Source: Argentina anserina (taxonomy: Eukaryota > Streptophyta > Magnoliopsida > Rosales > Rosaceae). From it: a DNA stretch of 64,000 nt. Below are positions 61,801-64,000 of this stretch, one piece after another. Both the position numbers and the translations under genes were made by a program. How positions within the stretch are numbered: the stretch's first letter is position 1; every line of letters starts with the position of its first letter. The notes under the pieces were generated by a model, which made no database searches, had not been told where the DNA came from, and worked only from the letters and a program-made list of their open reading frames with translations. Location: contig NC_065877.1 in assembly GCF_933775445.1 (NCBI RefSeq), positions 558,001 through 622,000 of the forward strand, read 5' to 3'.

Positions 61801-64000
61801 ACAAAGCAAAGTAGTGTTCAACTGCTTGGTGCTATGGCCTATTGTGCTCCTCAGCAGCTGTCTCAGTGTCTCCCTAGGATTGTACCAAAACTAACTGAGG
61901 TTTGTCTTTATTAACATTATTGTCTGTTACCTTGTCTTGGACAGAAATGTAACTACAGTATATGCTTATTGCCTTGTGATTTATTCTCTGCTATTTTGTT
62001 GCAGGTTTTAACAGACACCCACCCTAAAGTTCAGTCAGCAGGACAAACAGCACTTCAACAGGTTTTTAGATTGTCCTGTGATTTGTTACCTCTGTTTCTT
62101 TATAATTATTATTCCCAATTTATAATCTTTTTTCTGACAATTTGTAGGTTGGGAGCGTAATAAAGAATCCCGAGATAGCTTCATTGGTCCCTACTCTTCT
62201 TCTGGGTCTTGCAGATCCAAACGACTATACAAAATATTCTCTGGATATTCTCTTGGGAGTAAGTATTACAAAACAAAACCGTTTTTTTTTTCCGTCTGGT
62301 GTATCAGTGTATGTTGTTTAGTTATTGACTATTATTATTAATTTATCTGAATACTTATGAATTTTTCAGACAACATTCATCAATTCAATTGACGCTCCTT
62401 CACTTGCGCTCTTGGTGCCTATAGTACATAGAGGGCTAAGGGAGAGGAGTGCAGAGACTAAAAAGAAAGCAGCCCAAATTGTTGGCAACATGTGTTCGCT
62501 AGTTACAGAGCCAAATGATATGATTCCGTACATAGGGCTGCTTCTTCCTGAAGTGAAAAAGGTATAATTTTGTAATATTTTTAGAATTGTCTTGTGTTAT
62601 AACTGTTTTACTGATTATTTCTTCCATCAAAAACAGGTTCTTGTGGATCCAATTCCAGAAGTTAGGTCAGTTGCTGCAAGGGCCCTCGGATCCCTCATAA
62701 GGGGATTGGGTGAAGATCATTTCCCAGATCTTGTTCCCTGGTTGATGGATACACTTAAATCAGATAATAGTAATGTTGAGCGATCTGGAGCTGCTCAAGG
62801 GTTAAGTGAGGCAAGTGTATCACCTCTCAAAATGAAAACAACTTCTTTCTATCTTTGCTTAAACTTCTATTGTGATCATTTATTGGGTACTTGCTGACTA
62901 AGAAAAGTTTAAGTCGGTTCTCTTATATGAACATTCCTGTGTTGGGTGTTGTAGCCAGATTAAATGTTATTTGGTAAGTTCAAAACGGATAGATTCAGTG
63001 GTAGGATTAAGCTTGGTTTGCTGTTGATAGTTGAGATGGTAAATTTATTACTTCTCATCATCATATATATGATGTGCTTGAATAGTTAATATAGTAAATA
63101 TATTATTTCTTATTATCATATATAAATGATGTGATATAATTGTGAATTTTTGCTTTTACTTGTAAGTGAAATAATGGGTGGCAGTTGTGTAAAATGCAAC
63201 CACTTTCTTGGATCAAACCTTTTATTATAAGGAGGTTTTTCAGAAGTAATTATATTTCTCCCTTTTGCTTTAATGGGCATTTGCTTATGTTAGGACTTAG
63301 GAACTATATGACTATTTGAAATATAATCCTTGAGTCAAAACCTACCTTCAGATATCCATCAGATAACCATGTTGCTTGTTCCTGTACGTGTATTATGCAT
63401 CTTCCAATACTGACGTGTTAAAATTTTTCCGTTGGAATTTCAAGAAAAAGAGTTTTGTTTCTTTTAACAATCTAGTGCTCTTATAAATACATTGAAAGTT
63501 TTTGGTTTTCTTGTTATCTTTTTTGAATTGTTGGCTAAGACATAATCAACTTCCAATCCAGGTATTAGCTGCACTTGGGACTGAGTACTTTGAACATGTA
63601 CTTCCGGATGTCATCCGAAATTGTTCTCATCAAAAAGCATCTGTGCGTGACGGGCATTTGACGTTGTTCAAGGTGAGGTCAATATGTTGTAAACTATGTT
63701 AGCCCTTTCCTGCAATGTTTTATTCACTGGCTCTGTTTAACGTTTTCCTAAACTCTTTGTAGTACTTACCAAGGTCCATAGGTGTTCAATTCCAGAATTA
63801 TTTACAGAAGGTGCTGCCTGCTATTATAGATGGTTAGTACACTTTCTAATGTGGTTTTCTAATTAGGTGTCAAATATATGGTAGTATGCATCACTATATG
63901 ATCTTTATGCTCCATTCAAACTCATTGTGCTGAATACTCATATAGGTCTTGCTGATGAAAATGAGTCTGTACGTGAAGCGGCACTAGGTGCGGGACATGT
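50316..64000 (+). CDS. ILA: ILITYHIA (GCN1 homologue), 5' part; continues past the window
   Basis: ILITYHIA is the plant GCN1. This giant HEAT-repeat protein binds ribosomes and works with GCN20-type proteins to activate the eIF2-alpha kinase GCN2; it also affects immunity and chloroplast translation in Arabidopsis. The start [16 protein letters not shown] at 50316 is intact. About 38 exons are seen, among them 50316-50430, 51449-51825, 51924-52064, 52190-52568, 53081-53227, 53306-53489, 54339-54505, 57299-57601, 58110-58259, 60994-61070, 61181-61328, 62371-62561, 62637-62810, 63562-63672 and 63946 onward. Conserved pieces include [54 protein letters not shown] and the eEF3-like [20 protein letters not shown]. 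About 1,600 of some 2,600 residues lie here. No frameshift was seen. One intron has a GC donor, and one acceptor is duplicated. Confidence 0.94.
52889..52917 (+). repeat. Poly-C run of 29 in an ILITYHIA intron
   Basis: An unbroken C run between the exons ending at 52568 and starting at 53081. A G-rich tract (nine G, then AGGGG) lies in the same intron at about 52605-52619. Confidence 0.85.
54300..54349 (+). repeat. 25-bp tandem duplication across a splice acceptor
   Basis: TTGGTGTGATGCAGTTGATAA-type units sit at 54300-54324 and 54325-54349, each containing GATGCAG|TTGATAAT. There are thus two identical acceptors 25 bases apart. Only the second (exon from 54339, [11 protein letters not shown]) keeps the frame. 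Confidence 0.85.
57239..57270 (+). repeat. (CT)16 microsatellite in an ILITYHIA intron
   Basis: A perfect CT run lies about 29 bases before the acceptor of the exon starting near 57299. It probably serves as part of the pyrimidine-rich region. Confidence 0.9.
58847..58896 (+). repeat. (TTA)n microsatellite in an ILITYHIA intron
   Basis: About 16 trinucleotide units in the intron that ends just before the exon near 58933. An ORF reading through it as poly-Leu is an artefact. Confidence 0.9.
59966..60046 (+). repeat. 30-bp direct repeat in an ILITYHIA intron
   Basis: Two identical copies (59966-59995 and 60017-60046, period 51) begin ATGTATGTACTCATTG. They lie between the exons ending 59756 and starting near 60226. 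Confidence 0.85.
60682..60794 (+). repeat. 37-bp direct repeat in an ILITYHIA intron
   Basis: Two identical copies (60682-60718 and 60758-60794, period 76) begin GTTTAGGCAGATTAG. They lie between the exons ending near 60398 and starting at 60994. Confidence 0.85.
62811..63561 (+). other. GC-AG intron in ILITYHIA
   Basis: The exon ends ...GLSE at GTGAG, and the intron opens GCAAGT rather than GT. The acceptor is CCAG before GTATTAGCTGC at 63562. Joining gives [15 protein letters not shown], the expected protein. The donor matches the strong GC-AG consensus AG|GCAAGT. Confidence 0.88.

Overview
The window is nuclear DNA of a flowering plant. Its genes carry many short GT-AG introns in AT-rich sequence, and their best matches from memory are plant-only or plant-type proteins: PIR/PIROGI, pTAC3, a type-C response regulator, LTL1-type GDSL lipases, a DREB2 factor and ILITYHIA. 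Protein wording and repeat types suggest a eudicot, perhaps Rosaceae (strawberry/rose group). That placement is an inference and no search was run. All exon borders were read by eye from splice consensus and remembered family sequences.

Layout. 1-1666: no recognised gene, apart from the probable PIR 3' UTR. 1667-14989 (minus): PIR, the CYFIP-type subunit of the WAVE/SCAR actin complex. It has about 30 exons, an AT-AC U12-type intron and a 1.27-kb transposon in one large intron. 14990-17753: decayed repeats. 17754-23814 (minus): pTAC3, a SAP-domain plastid transcription protein whose reading frame looks broken in two places. 24470-25171: a Harbinger-type MITE, followed by a ~170-bp tandem repeat. 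25957-26439 (minus): an ARR22-like receiver-only response regulator. 27402-28926, 32095-33754 and 41081-44607 (all minus): three tandem GDSL esterase/lipases of the LTL1 type. The spaces between them hold a long near-perfect inverted repeat (30138-30685), a GC-rich foldback element, a 3.75-kb PIF/Harbinger element with two decayed genes (34550-38301), and a tRNA-Arg(ACG) at 40642-40714. 48198-48824 (minus): an intronless DREB2-type AP2/ERF factor. 50316-64000 (plus, runs off the end): ILITYHIA/GCN1, with about 38 exons in view.

The genes do not form an operon or a single pathway. Gene order is still informative. From memory, pTAC3, ARR22 and LTL1 are At3g04260, At3g04280 and At3g04290 in Arabidopsis, while PIR is At5g18410, close to a GDSL gene (At5g18430). 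The PIR-pTAC3-ARR22-LTL1 order here therefore looks like an ancestral block that Arabidopsis split between two duplicated segments.

The points most worth a second look are the 230-bp-arm hairpin with facing TATA boxes, the U12 intron in PIR, the clustered indels in pTAC3, a duplicated splice acceptor in ILITYHIA, and the clean loss of one intron in the third GDSL copy. I saw no clearly novel system.
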